A stretch of 64,000 bases of DNA. Origin: Hyalangium ruber. GTDB lineage: Bacteria > Myxococcota > Myxococcia > Myxococcales > Myxococcaceae. Positions 46,783 to 56,509 of the stretch are shown piece after piece (position 1 is the first letter of the stretch; the number at the start of each line of letters is the position of its first letter). The translations under genes and the position numbers were made by a program. The stretch lies in assembly GCF_034259325.1 (NCBI RefSeq), contig NZ_JAXIVS010000011.1:1-64000 (forward strand), in the 5' to 3' direction. The notes beneath the pieces are model-generated. The model was not told the origin of the DNA, made no database searches, and saw nothing but the letters and a program-made list of their open reading frames with translations.

Positions 46783-47823
46783 ATGGATGGTGATGGTCGA
46801 GGTCCCTCTGAGGTGACCCTGGAGGAAGTGGCCCGTCGTGCCGGCGTCTCGCCGAGTACCGTGTCGCGCATCCTCAATGGCACGGCCCGTGTGCGGGAGA
46901 GCAAGCGCAAGGCGGTCGAGCGCGCCATCGCCGAGCTCGACTACCACCCCAACGTCATGGCCCGAGGCCTGGCGGGTGGGCGCTCCATGTCCATCGGGGT
47001 CGTCACCCAGGACATCTCCAGCCCCTTCTACAACGAGACCCTCAAGGGCATCGAGGACAGCATCTCCGTGGCCGGCTATGCGCCGCTCTTCGTGAGCGGC
47101 CACTGGAACCGGGCCAAGGAGGCCGAGCGCATGGCGCTGCTCGTGGCGCGCCGCGTCGACGGCATCATCGTGCTCACCGGCATTCTCGATGACGCCACCC
47201 TGCTGACCTACGCGCAGCGCATGCCGATCGTCATCACCGGCCGCAGCCTGCGAGCGCCCAACCTCTACAGCATCCAGCTCGGCAACGAGCAGGCCGCCTA
47301 CGAGGCCACCCGCCACCTCATCGAGCTGGGCCACAGCCGCATCGCCCACATCGGCGGGCCGGAGGACAATGTCGATGCCCAGGAGCGCCTGGCCGGCTTC
47401 CGGCGCGCGCTGGCCGAAGCCAACCTGCCGATGGAGGATCGCCTGCTCGCCGTGGGCGACTTCCATGAGGCCAGTGGCCTGCTGGCGCTGAACCAGCTGC
47501 TGGACACGCGCCTGAACTTCACGGCCCTGTTCGTGGCCAACGACCAGATGGCCTACGGCGCCCGGCTGGCCCTGTACCGCAAGGGGATCCGCGTCCCGGA
47601 GGACGTGTCCCTGATTGGCTTCGACGACCTGCCGGGCTCGCTGTACTCCACCCCGCCGCTCACCACCGTGCGCCAGCCCGTGTACGACCTGGGGAAGGCG
47701 GCCGGAGGGGCCATGCTCCAGCTCATCCAGGGCCGGCCCGTCTCCGAGGTCGTCATCCCCTCTCTGCCGCTGGAACTCATCGCCCGCGAGTCGACCCAGC
47801 GGCGGCGCGGTCAGTCCTACTGA
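46783..47823 (+). CDS. LacI-family transcriptional regulator of the glucan locus
   Basis: 346 residues. Residues about 11-35 are the LacI helix-turn-helix (VTLEEVARRAGVSPSTVSRI), followed by the hinge (HPNVMARGLAGGRS). The rest is a periplasmic-binding-like effector domain (IGVVTQDISSPFYNETLKG, LFVANDQMAYGARLALYRKG, IGFDDLPGSLYSTPPLTTV). The four palindromes around it (46745, 47873, 49389, 49484) fit this family. The first is just upstream of its own start, so autoregulation is likely. An inducer sugar, probably a glucan-derived oligosaccharide or glucose derivative, is inferred from context. The ribosome site is weak. Confidence 0.92.
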   Translation: MDGDGRGPSEVTLEEVARRAGVSPSTVSRILNGTARVRESKRKAVERAIAELDYHPNVMARGLAGGRSMSIGVVTQDISSPFYNETLKGIEDSISVAGYAPLFVSGHWNRAKEAERMALLVARRVDGIIVLTGILDDATLLTYAQRMPIVITGRSLRAPNLYSIQLGNEQAAYEATRHLIELGHSRIAHIGGPEDNVDAQERLAGFRRALAEANLPMEDRLLAVGDFHEASGLLALNQLLDTRLNFTALFVANDQMAYGARLALYRKGIRVPEDVSLIGFDDLPGSLYSTPPLTTVRQPVYDLGKAAGGAMLQLIQGRPVSEVVIPSLPLELIARESTQRRRGQSY

Positions 47824-47872
47824 CAGAATCCTGAAAAGAGGGGCCCGAAAGCGCGTAAAAACAGGGAAGTGA

Positions 47873-47886
47873 TGAAAGCGCTTTCA
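47873..47886. promoter_or_regulatory. LacI-type operator upstream of beta-glucosidase
   Basis: TGAAAGCGCTTTCA is a perfect 14-base palindrome with central CG, 53 bases upstream of ATG 47940. It is the strongest of four related sites. Confidence 0.8.
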
Positions 47887-47939
47887 CCTTATGGCTTGCC
47901 GTGTCATGATGAGGGCCTCTCCCTGGGAGAGGAGACCCG

Positions 47940-49301
47940 ATGTCGCGCCAGCCCAAGCCTATGAACCCCCGATACTTCCCCGAGGACTTCCAGTGGGGCG
48001 TCGCCACCAGCGCCTATCAAATCGAAGGCGCCGCCAATGAGGATGGGCGTGGCCCGTCCATCTGGGACACCTTCAGCCACACTCCGGGCAAGGTGGTGGA
48101 CGGCCACACCGGCGACGTGGCGTGCGAGCACTACCACCGCGTCGAGGAGGACCTGGACCTGCTGGTGGCGCTGGGGGTCAACGCCTACCGCTTCTCGGTG
48201 GCCTGGCCTCGTGTCCTGCCCTCGGGGCGCTATCCGGTGAACGCGAAGGGGCTCGACTTCTACGACCGGATGCTGGACGGCCTGTTGGCGCGAGGCCTGC
48301 GGCCGCACCTGACGCTCTACCACTGGGACTTGCCGCAGGCGCTCCAGGATGAGGGCGGGTGGGCCAACCCGGAGACGATCCAGCACTTCGCTGACTACGC
48401 GGAGGTGGTCGCGCGCCGCCTGGGAGACCGGCTGGAGAGCATCACCACGTTCAATGAGCCCTGGGTCGTGGCGACCCTGGGCCATGAGAAGGGCATCTTC
48501 GCGCCCGGCCTGACGGACCGGCGGCTGGCGATGCAGGTGTCGCACCACCTGCTGATGGCGCATGGCCTGGGCGTGCAGGTGCTGCGCACGATCGTGCCTC
48601 GGGTGAAGCTGGGCATCGTCCTCAACATGGCGCCCACCCATCCCGCCCGGCTGAACGCCGTCGACCGGGCCAAGGCCCAGCTCGAGGATGGCCTGCTGGT
48701 GCGCTGGTACATGGACCCGCTGTTCCGAGGCCACTACCCGCAGGATGTGCTCAATCACCTCGGGGCGGATGCCCCCGACGTGAAGCCGGAGGACCTGCGG
48801 CTCATCCGGCAGCCGATCGACTTCCTGGGCATCAACTACTACACGCGCAACGTCGTCCACGCCGAGGACCCCAGCGCCACGCCTCCGGGAGAGATGGGCT
48901 TCACCGACATGGGCTGGGAGGTCTATCCGCAGGGGTTGACGGAGCTGCTGGTCCGGCTCACCCGCCACTACAACCCTCCGCCGCTCTACATCACCGAGAA
49001 CGGGGCCGCCTTCGTGGACCGGCTGGAGGGCGACCGGGTCCACGACGTGGAGCGGGTGCGCTACCTGGAGACGCACATCGGGGCCATGGCGGAGGCGCGC
49101 GCCCAGGGCGTGGACATCCGCGGCTACTTCGCCTGGAGCTTCCTCGACAACTTCGAGTGGGCGCTGGGCTACCTGAAGCGCTTCGGCATCGTGTACGTCG
49201 ACTACGACACCCAGCGGCGCGTGATGAAGGACAGCGCCCACTGGTACCGCGACTTCATCGCGTCCCAGCGCATCTGGCAGCCCTCCGTCTCCGGGGCGTG
49301 A
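47940..49301 (+). CDS. GH1 beta-glucosidase
   Basis: 453 residues starting MSRQPKPMNPRYFPEDFQWG after GAGGAGA. No signal peptide, so cytoplasmic. GH1 signatures: WGVATSAYQIEGA at the start, general acid/base Glu173 in TFNEPW, nucleophile Glu353 in YITENG, and the late motif WSFLDNFEWALGY. It releases glucose from beta-glucosides such as cellobiose, laminaribiose or other imported beta-oligosaccharides. Length is normal. It follows the LacI gene and has the perfect operator at 47873-47886. Confidence 0.96.
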   Translation: MSRQPKPMNPRYFPEDFQWGVATSAYQIEGAANEDGRGPSIWDTFSHTPGKVVDGHTGDVACEHYHRVEEDLDLLVALGVNAYRFSVAWPRVLPSGRYPVNAKGLDFYDRMLDGLLARGLRPHLTLYHWDLPQALQDEGGWANPETIQHFADYAEVVARRLGDRLESITTFNEPWVVATLGHEKGIFAPGLTDRRLAMQVSHHLLMAHGLGVQVLRTIVPRVKLGIVLNMAPTHPARLNAVDRAKAQLEDGLLVRWYMDPLFRGHYPQDVLNHLGADAPDVKPEDLRLIRQPIDFLGINYYTRNVVHAEDPSATPPGEMGFTDMGWEVYPQGLTELLVRLTRHYNPPPLYITENGAAFVDRLEGDRVHDVERVRYLETHIGAMAEARAQGVDIRGYFAWSFLDNFEWALGYLKRFGIVYVDYDTQRRVMKDSAHWYRDFIASQRIWQPSVSGA

Positions 49302-49329
49302 GGTTCGCTCCCCGGCAGTGAGGCACCCG

Positions 49330-49369
49330 AAAGGGGCGTGAGGCCGGATGGTCTCCGCCCCTTTTGTGT
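49330..49369 (+). terminator. Terminator after the GH1 gene
   Basis: AAAGGGGCG / CGCCCCTTTT stem with a 17-base loop followed by GTGTTT, beginning 29 bases past the stop. Confidence 0.75.
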
Positions 49370-49388
49370 TTCTGGGTGCCCGCATTGC

Positions 49389-49402
49389 TGGGAGCGCTTT
49401 CA
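49389..49402. promoter_or_regulatory. LacI-type operator, upstream site
   Basis: TGGGAGCGCTTTCA matches 12 of 14 bases of the palindrome at 47873-47886; the right half is intact. Confidence 0.6.
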
Positions 49403-49483
49403 GAAAGCCTCCTGCTGAAACCCAGGGACCCAGGGCTTTGCCCCATCATTTGAGTGTTTTCCGGTTTACAGACACCCGGGTTC

Positions 49484-49499
49484 TTGAAAGCGCATTCAA
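49484..49499. promoter_or_regulatory. LacI-type operator, downstream site
   Basis: TTGAAAGCGCATTCAA, a near-perfect palindrome with central CG, 124 bases upstream of ATG 49623. It closely matches 46745-46760 and 47873-47886. Confidence 0.7.
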
Positions 49500-49622
49500 A
49501 AAATGCTTTACTTACCGGGTATCGAGGCCTATACGGCTGCCCGGGGGAAGCAAGAAGCCCCCGTCTGTCTTGACGCGGTGCGCAAGGACGGCCCTTTCAC
49601 CAGCCAGACCGAGGAGACGGTT

Positions 49623-51905
49623 ATGTCGCTTGGGGAGTCGCGGAACGAAGGACGAGGGTGGCCGCGGGGGAGGGCGTCATGGCTGGTGGGGGTCGCGGGG
49701 TTGATGGCGACCGTGACGTTGGCTTGCGGCGGCGAGCTGGAGTTCACCGAGGAGGAGCTGACGGGAAGCGTCCAGCAGGCGGCCTTCACGGGCGTGCCGC
49801 TGTTCAGCGCCAGCACCTCGCTGGAGCCCGCGCTCGTGGTGGACACGTCCACGGCCCGCGTCACCCGCTTCGCGGACCGGGTGCGAGACCGCCACGCGCG
49901 TGAGTCGGAGTTCCGCAGCTACGATCATTACCTGCCGCTGTACTTCACCAACCGGACCATCTCCGTCGAGATCGTCGACCGCGTCGCCAAGGGCGGCACG
50001 GACATCACCTTCAACGTCACCTCGCTCGTGCCGCTGGAGACGCCGGACTTCCGCGCCTTCTACCTGGGGCAGGGCGTCCTCTCGAACTACCACTTCAACG
50101 CGGACATGACGCAGTTGGATCCGCTCCACTACACCGTCACCGTCACGCGCAACGTCCGGGAGAACCGGGCGCTGCAGAACGGCGACCGGATGGAGATCGA
50201 GATCAGCCCCTTCCTCCTGCCCCCGGTCGAAGGCCGCACCAACTACTACGGCACGACCTTCCTCTACATCGTCGGACAGGGCGGCATGGTCCCCTGGGAG
50301 GGTGTGGGCGCCAACCTGGACTCGTTCGCGCTGCCGCAGGCGGCCTGGCTCGGGGGGCGCACGACGATTGGCCACAACTACTCCAACGAGCCTTCCCACC
50401 GCTTCAAGCAGATGTCGACGAACCTGGCGCCGGTGAACGCGCAGCCTTTCGTCCTCGGCCGCCGCCTGCACCACACCGACTTCGGTGATGGCACCCACTC
50501 CGAGTCCGGCAACCCGGTGTACGGCGAGCAGTTGAACAAGCTCGGTCCTCGCTACATCGCGCGCAGCTGTGTCGCCTGCCACGTCAACAACGGGCGCGCG
50601 CTGCCGCCGGGGACGACGACGGCCGGACTCAACGTGCAGTTCTTCGCCAACAACGCCCCCTGGGCCGACGTCCACTACAGCGTCAACGGCGGTGGGCAGC
50701 AGAACATCCGGATGACGCACGATGCCGCCAACAACAACACCTTCATCGCGGCGAACCTGCCGGGTGGGGCGACCGTGCGCTACTCGTTCACCATCGGCCT
50801 GGCCGCCGGTGGCCAGACCAGCACCGCGGCCATCCAGTTCACGGTGGCGGGCGGGAGCACCGGTGGCAATGGCAGCTATGGCCACTCCGTCCTCTCTCCG
50901 GCCCTGCAGTACGTCGTCCGGGTGGGGCAGGTGAGTGGCTCTACCGTGACGGCCCATCCGCAGCTGGGCTTCGTCATCCAGCCGCAGACCACCAGCGGCA
51001 GCCCCGAGGGCAACGTGACGATCTCGGGCTGGACGACGACGAGCGGCACGTACGGCGACGGGACGGCGTACCAGCTGCGGCGCCCCACCTACAGCTTCAC
51101 CGGGGCGGTGCCCGCGAACTACTCGGCGCGCATCTCCTCGCCGCTGGTTGGAATGGGGCTGCTGGAGGCCGTCGCGGAGACCACGGTCGCCGCCCTGGAG
51201 GATCCCTCCGACAGCAATGGCGACGGCATCTCCGGGCGCATCCAGTACGTGACCGACTCGCAGACGGGCCAGCAGCGCATGGGCCGCTTTGGCTGGAAGG
51301 CTGGCAGCGCCCGCCTCAGCCAGCAGATCGCCCGGGCGCTCAACACGGACATGGGGGTCACCACCTCCATCTACCCGAACCACGACTGTGGCTCGTCGCA
51401 GAGCTGCCCGGCCGGGGGCACGGAGCTGAGCGACGCGGACCTCGACAAGCTGGTTCGCTACGTCGCTACGCTGGGCGTGCCGGCGCGCCGCAACCTCAAT
51501 GACACGCAGGCCCAGCAGGGCGAGAGCCTGTTTGGCACCTTCGGGTGCAGCAAGTGCCACACGCCGTCGCTGACGACCAGCGCGTATCACCCCATGGCCG
51601 AGCTGCGCGGGCAGACGATCCGCCCGTACACGGACATGCTGCTGCACGACATGGGCACGGGCCTGGCGGACAACCTGCCGGAGGCCCTGGCCTCGGGCGC
51701 TGAGTGGCGCACGCCTCCGCTGTGGGGCATCGGCCTGACCGCGGGTGTGAGCGGTGGCGAGGCGTACCTGCATGACGGCCGCGCTCGCAACCTGAGCGAG
51801 GCCATCCTGTGGCACGGCGGCGAGGCCGAGGCCTCCAAGCAGGCCTTCCGCACCGCCAGCAGCACCAACCGGGCCGCGCTGCTCCGCTTCCTGCAGTCGC
51901 TCTGA
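49623..51905 (+). CDS. Diheme oxidoreductase (DHOR-type) with internal CBM56-like glucan-binding module
   Basis: 760 residues starting MSLGESRNEGRGW after GAGGAGA; lipobox TLAC. It has the putative diheme peroxidase/oxidoreductase fold (PF06537 type): heme 1 CVACH at Cys316, heme 2 CSKCH at Cys642, and the typical end LHDMGTGLADNLPEA, RTPPLWGIGL, YLHDGRARNLSEAILWHGGE. A beta-rich module of about 80 residues (332-412; phrases VQFFANNAPWADVHYSVNG, IRMTHDAANNNTF, LPGGATVRYSFTIG) is inserted shortly after heme 1. It closely matches the CBM56-like module at the N-terminus of the next gene's laminarinase (IQFWVKEAAWADLHYTING). Redox role at glucan is inferred. Confidence 0.85.
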   Translation: MSLGESRNEGRGWPRGRASWLVGVAGLMATVTLACGGELEFTEEELTGSVQQAAFTGVPLFSASTSLEPALVVDTSTARVTRFADRVRDRHARESEFRSYDHYLPLYFTNRTISVEIVDRVAKGGTDITFNVTSLVPLETPDFRAFYLGQGVLSNYHFNADMTQLDPLHYTVTVTRNVRENRALQNGDRMEIEISPFLLPPVEGRTNYYGTTFLYIVGQGGMVPWEGVGANLDSFALPQAAWLGGRTTIGHNYSNEPSHRFKQMSTNLAPVNAQPFVLGRRLHHTDFGDGTHSESGNPVYGEQLNKLGPRYIARSCVACHVNNGRALPPGTTTAGLNVQFFANNAPWADVHYSVNGGGQQNIRMTHDAANNNTFIAANLPGGATVRYSFTIGLAAGGQTSTAAIQFTVAGGSTGGNGSYGHSVLSPALQYVVRVGQVSGSTVTAHPQLGFVIQPQTTSGSPEGNVTISGWTTTSGTYGDGTAYQLRRPTYSFTGAVPANYSARISSPLVGMGLLEAVAETTVAALEDPSDSNGDGISGRIQYVTDSQTGQQRMGRFGWKAGSARLSQQIARALNTDMGVTTSIYPNHDCGSSQSCPAGGTELSDADLDKLVRYVATLGVPARRNLNDTQAQQGESLFGTFGCSKCHTPSLTTSAYHPMAELRGQTIRPYTDMLLHDMGTGLADNLPEALASGAEWRTPPLWGIGLTAGVSGGEAYLHDGRARNLSEAILWHGGEAEASKQAFRTASSTNRAALLRFLQSL

Positions 51906-51965
51906 GTTCCTGGCGGTCCTTTCACTTTCAATCGCTGTCCTTGTTTCAATCGAGGGGAATGAACG

Positions 51966-53171
<1,206 letters not shown>

Positions 53172-53183
53172 ACGCGAGTACCC

Positions 53184-53238
53184 CGACTGGCTGTGTCACC
53201 TCTCCTGTTGGAGAGCGAGACGCAGCCAGTCGTTTTTT
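53184..53238 (+). terminator. Rho-independent terminator after the laminarinase gene
   Basis: CGACTGGCTG / CAGCCAGTCG outer stem, an inner CTCTCC/GGAGAG stem, then a T6 run. This is the clearest intrinsic terminator in the window. Confidence 0.9.
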
Positions 53239-53303
53239 CGCTGTGCGGCACAAGCCTCAAAGACAGAGCAACGATTGACCCCGCTCCGGCGAGGGAGGGA
53301 CGA

Positions 53304-54437
53304 GTGGACACGCGCTTTTCGATGATTCGCGTCGGTACCGTGACGGTGCTGGCCGCGCTGACGTGGGTGGGAACGGCTTGCAAGAAGGAGAGCTCGGAGC
53401 CGGCGGCGGGAACCACCGCCACGTCCACGGGCGAGAAGAAGGCCGCGGGAGCAAAGATTGCCCTGCTGCTGCCCGAGTCGAAGACGGCGCGCTACGAGTC
53501 GCACGACCGGCCGCACTTCGAGCGCAAGGTGAAGGAGCTGTGCCCGGAGTGCGAGGTCATCTACAGCAACGCGGACCAGGACGCGGCCAAGCAGCAGAGC
53601 CAGGCCGAGGCGGCGCTGACCAACGGCGCCCAGGTGCTGGTGCTCGACCCGGTGGACTCGGCCTCGGCGGCGGCCACGGTAGCGCGGGCCAAGCAGTCCA
53701 AGGTGCCCGTCATCAGCTATGACCGACTGATTACCGGCGCGGACGTGGACTACTACATCTCGTTCGACAACGAGAAGGTGGGCAAGCTCCAGGGCCAGGC
53801 GCTGGTCGACAAGCTCAAGGCGGACGGCAAGGGCAGTGGCACGGTGGTGATGATCAACGGCGCGCCCACCGACAACAACGCGAAGATGTTCAAGGCCGGC
53901 GCGCACGCCGCCATCGACGGCAGCGGGCTGACGGTGGGGGCCGAGTACGACACCCCGGACTGGAGCCCGGACAAGGCGCAGCAGCAGATGGAGCAGGCGC
54001 TGACCTCGCTGGGCAAGGACAAGATTGTCGGTGTGTACGCGGCCAATGACGGCACGGCCGGCGGTGCGATTGCCGCGATGAAGGCCTCGGGCGTCAACCC
54101 GCTGCCGCCCGTCACCGGGCAGGACGCGGAGCTGGCCGGCATCCAGCGCATCGTGGCGGGCGAGCAGTTCATGACCGTCTACAAGGCCATCAAGCCGGAG
54201 GCCGAGGTGGCCGCCGAGCTGGCGGTGGCGCTGGCCAAGGGCCAGCCGGCTCCCGCTGGCAAGGTCAACGCCAAGGTGAACAATGGCCAGAAGGACGTGC
54301 CGGCCATCCTGCTGGCGCCCGTGGCGGTGACGAAGGAGAACGTGAAGAGCACTGTCGTCGCCGATGGCTTCTGGAAGGCCGACGAGATCTGCGCGGGCGC
54401 GTACAAGGATGCCTGCGCCACGGCGCAGTTCCAGTAG
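53304..54437 (+). CDS. Sugar ABC transporter substrate-binding lipoprotein (XylF type)
   Basis: 377 residues from GTG 53304 (MDTRFSMIRVGTV) with the strong ribosome site GAGGGAGGGA. Lipobox VGTAC. A type I periplasmic binding fold of the xylose/glucose/galactose (CUT2) family: IALLLPESKTARYESHDRPH, LVLDPVDSASAAATVARAK, VPVISYDRLITGADVDYYIS, YAANDGTAGGAIAAM, VTGQDAELAGIQRI. This resembles XylF/ChvE. It captures a monosaccharide and gives it to the permease. It follows a strong terminator, so it has its own promoter or depends on readthrough. Confidence 0.93.
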   Translation: MDTRFSMIRVGTVTVLAALTWVGTACKKESSEPAAGTTATSTGEKKAAGAKIALLLPESKTARYESHDRPHFERKVKELCPECEVIYSNADQDAAKQQSQAEAALTNGAQVLVLDPVDSASAAATVARAKQSKVPVISYDRLITGADVDYYISFDNEKVGKLQGQALVDKLKADGKGSGTVVMINGAPTDNNAKMFKAGAHAAIDGSGLTVGAEYDTPDWSPDKAQQQMEQALTSLGKDKIVGVYAANDGTAGGAIAAMKASGVNPLPPVTGQDAELAGIQRIVAGEQFMTVYKAIKPEAEVAAELAVALAKGQPAPAGKVNAKVNNGQKDVPAILLAPVAVTKENVKSTVVADGFWKADEICAGAYKDACATAQFQ

Positions 54438-54451
54438 TCCAGGAGATCCCC

Positions 54452-55240
54452 ATGCTCTCCAACACGCTGCTGGCGCTGCGCGGAATCTCCAAGCGCTTCG
54501 GAGCTGTCCAGGCGCTCACGGCGGTGGACTTCGAGGTCTCGGCCGGTGAAGTGGTCGCCCTGGTGGGCGACAACGGAGCCGGCAAGTCCACCCTCATCAA
54601 GGTCATCTCGGGAATCATCCCCATCGACGAGGGCGAGGTGCGCTTCGAGGGCCGGCCCGTGTCACTCGATGGGCCGAAGGCTTCCTCCGCGCTGGGGATC
54701 GCCACCGTGTACCAGGACCTCGCGCTCTGCGACAACCTGGACGTCGTGGGCAACCTGTTCCTCGGGCGCGAGGTGCGCGCGGGGGGCGTGGGCAAGGCGG
54801 CCGGCTGGCTGGATGAGACAGCGATGGAGCAGCAGGCTTCTTCGCTGCTTCAGCGGCTGAGCGTGAGCATCCCCAGCGTGCGCACGCAGGTGGCGGCGCT
54901 GTCGGGCGGCCAGCGGCAGTCCATCGCGGTGGCCCGGGCGATGATGGGCGCGCCGAAGATGGTGCTGCTGGACGAGCCCACCGCCGCGCTCGGCGTGGCG
55001 CAGACGCGGCAGGTGTTGGAACTCATCCGCCGGCTGCGGGAGCAGGGGCTCGGAGTCGTCGTCATCAGCCACAACCTGATGGACGTGTTCTCCGTGGCCG
55101 ACCGCATCATCGTGATGAGACTGGGCAAGCGGGTGGCGACCTTCGACGCCAAGGATACGAAGGAGGTCGAGGTCGTCTCCGCCATCACTGGGGCCAGGAG
55201 GCCCGAGGCGCACGAGATTCGGCAGGTGGAGGCTTCATGA
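54452..55240 (+). CDS. Sugar ABC transporter ATP-binding protein (single domain)
   Basis: 262 residues starting MLSNTLLALRGISKRFG after AGGAG. Walker A GDNGAGKST, signature LSGGQRQ, Walker B MVLLDEPTAAL. Sugar ABC ATPases of the XylG/RbsA type usually have two tandem ATPase domains (about 500 residues). This one has only one, so it probably works as a homodimer. Its last codons overlap the permease start (ATGA), showing translational coupling. Confidence 0.94.
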   Translation: MLSNTLLALRGISKRFGAVQALTAVDFEVSAGEVVALVGDNGAGKSTLIKVISGIIPIDEGEVRFEGRPVSLDGPKASSALGIATVYQDLALCDNLDVVGNLFLGREVRAGGVGKAAGWLDETAMEQQASSLLQRLSVSIPSVRTQVAALSGGQRQSIAVARAMMGAPKMVLLDEPTAALGVAQTRQVLELIRRLREQGLGVVVISHNLMDVFSVADRIIVMRLGKRVATFDAKDTKEVEVVSAITGARRPEAHEIRQVEAS

Positions 55241-56466
55241 GCGCGCAGCTGGGAGTGGCAGTCGATCCGCGTCTGATTCAGGATGAGCCTGGCCTCGTGG
55301 GCGCCTGGCGGGGCTTCCGTCGCCGCCTGTCCCAAGGCGAGCTGGGCAGCCTGCCCGTCATCGTCGGCCTGAGCGTCATCTGGCTCATCTTCTACCTGGC
55401 CAACCCGCGCTTCCTGTCGGCCGTCAACCTCACCAACCTCATGCTGCAGATCGCCGCCATGGGGACGATCTCCGCGGGCATCGTGCTGGTGCTGCTGCTG
55501 GGAGAGATTGATCTGTCCGCGGGTGCCGTGAGCGGACTGGCCGCCTCCGTGATGACCATCCTCAACGTGAAGATGCAGTGGGCGCCCGTGCCCTCCATCC
55601 TCGCAGGGCTGGGCGCGGGCATGGCCATCGGGCTGTTCCACGGTTTGTGGATTACCAAGTTGCGCGTGCCCTCCTTCGTGGTGACGCTGGCGGGACTGCT
55701 CGGATGGCAGGGCGCCCTGCTGTTCGCCCTGGGCGGTACGGGCACGGTGAACCTCAATGATCCGCTCATCACCGGGCTCACCGGCACGTTCTTCGAGGCG
55801 ACGGTTGCCTGGCCGGTGGCTGCGTTGATCATCCTCACCTACGTGGCCACGGTGCTGGTGGAGCGGTGGCGGCGAGCGGCCGCTGGGTTGCCGCTTCCTC
55901 ATATGCGCTCCACGGTGGCGCGGGTGGTGGTCATCTCCGGCGCGGTGGTGGCCGCTGTGGCCGTCTTCACGCAGGACCGGGGACTGCCGCTCGCGGCGCT
56001 CATCTTCGCGGGCGTCGTGGTGCTGCTGGAGTTGCTCATCAAGCGCACGCGCTTCGGCCGCCACGTCTTCGCCGTGGGCGGTAACGCCGAGGCGGCGCGG
56101 CGGGCGGGTATCCGCGTGGAGAACATCCGCGTGGCCATCTTCGCGCTGGCCTCCACCATGGCCGCCGCTGGCGGCATCCTCGCCGCCTCGCGCCTGCTGG
56201 CGGTGAATCAGTCCTCGGGCAGTGGCGATGTGCTGCTCAACGCCATCGCCGCGGCGGTGATTGGCGGCACCAGCCTCTTCGGTGGGCGCGGCTCCGCGTG
56301 GTCGGCGATCCTCGGCGCGCTGGTCATCGGCTCCATCTCCAACGGGATGGACCTGCTGGCGCTGTCCTCCTCGGTGAAGTTCATGGTCACCGGAGCGGTG
56401 CTGCTCGTGGCGGCCTCCATCGACGCGCTCTCGCGCCGGGGACGGCAGGCCGCGGGCCGAGCCTGA
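55237..56466 (+). CDS. Sugar ABC transporter permease (XylH type)
   Basis: 409 residues with about 10 membrane helices (IVGLSVIWLIFYLA, TISAGIVLVLLLGEIDLSAG, AGLGAGMAIGLFHG and on). The phrases GEIDLSAGAVSG, RFGRHVFAVGGNAEAARRAGI and AAAVIGGTSLFGGRGS are the hallmarks of CUT2 permeases (RbsC/XylH). It is the membrane channel of the importer and shares the operon with 53304 and 54452. It ends the glucan locus. Confidence 0.95.
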   Translation: MSAQLGVAVDPRLIQDEPGLVGAWRGFRRRLSQGELGSLPVIVGLSVIWLIFYLANPRFLSAVNLTNLMLQIAAMGTISAGIVLVLLLGEIDLSAGAVSGLAASVMTILNVKMQWAPVPSILAGLGAGMAIGLFHGLWITKLRVPSFVVTLAGLLGWQGALLFALGGTGTVNLNDPLITGLTGTFFEATVAWPVAALIILTYVATVLVERWRRAAAGLPLPHMRSTVARVVVISGAVVAAVAVFTQDRGLPLAALIFAGVVVLLELLIKRTRFGRHVFAVGGNAEAARRAGIRVENIRVAIFALASTMAAAGGILAASRLLAVNQSSGSGDVLLNAIAAAVIGGTSLFGGRGSAWSAILGALVIGSISNGMDLLALSSSVKFMVTGAVLLVAASIDALSRRGRQAAGRA

Positions 56467-56473
56467 GGTAGGG

Positions 56474-56504
56474 CAGGGGAGGGGAGTTCGGATCTCCTCC
56501 CCTG
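56474..56504. terminator. Terminator between permease and pirin genes
   Basis: CAGGGGAGG / CCTCCCCTG with a 13-base loop containing further pairing, between convergent genes. Confidence 0.65.
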
Positions 56505-56509
56505 TACTT

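Larger units (their letters stand above)
49302..49622 (+). other. Regulatory intergenic region before the oxidoreductase-laminarinase genes
   Basis: No gene is seen in these 321 bases. It holds a terminator for the GH1 gene (49330-49369) and two LacI-type operator sites (49389-49402 and 49484-49499) 95 bases apart centre to centre, about nine helical turns. Two sites in one leader could allow DNA looping by a LacI tetramer or cooperative binding. Confidence 0.65.
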
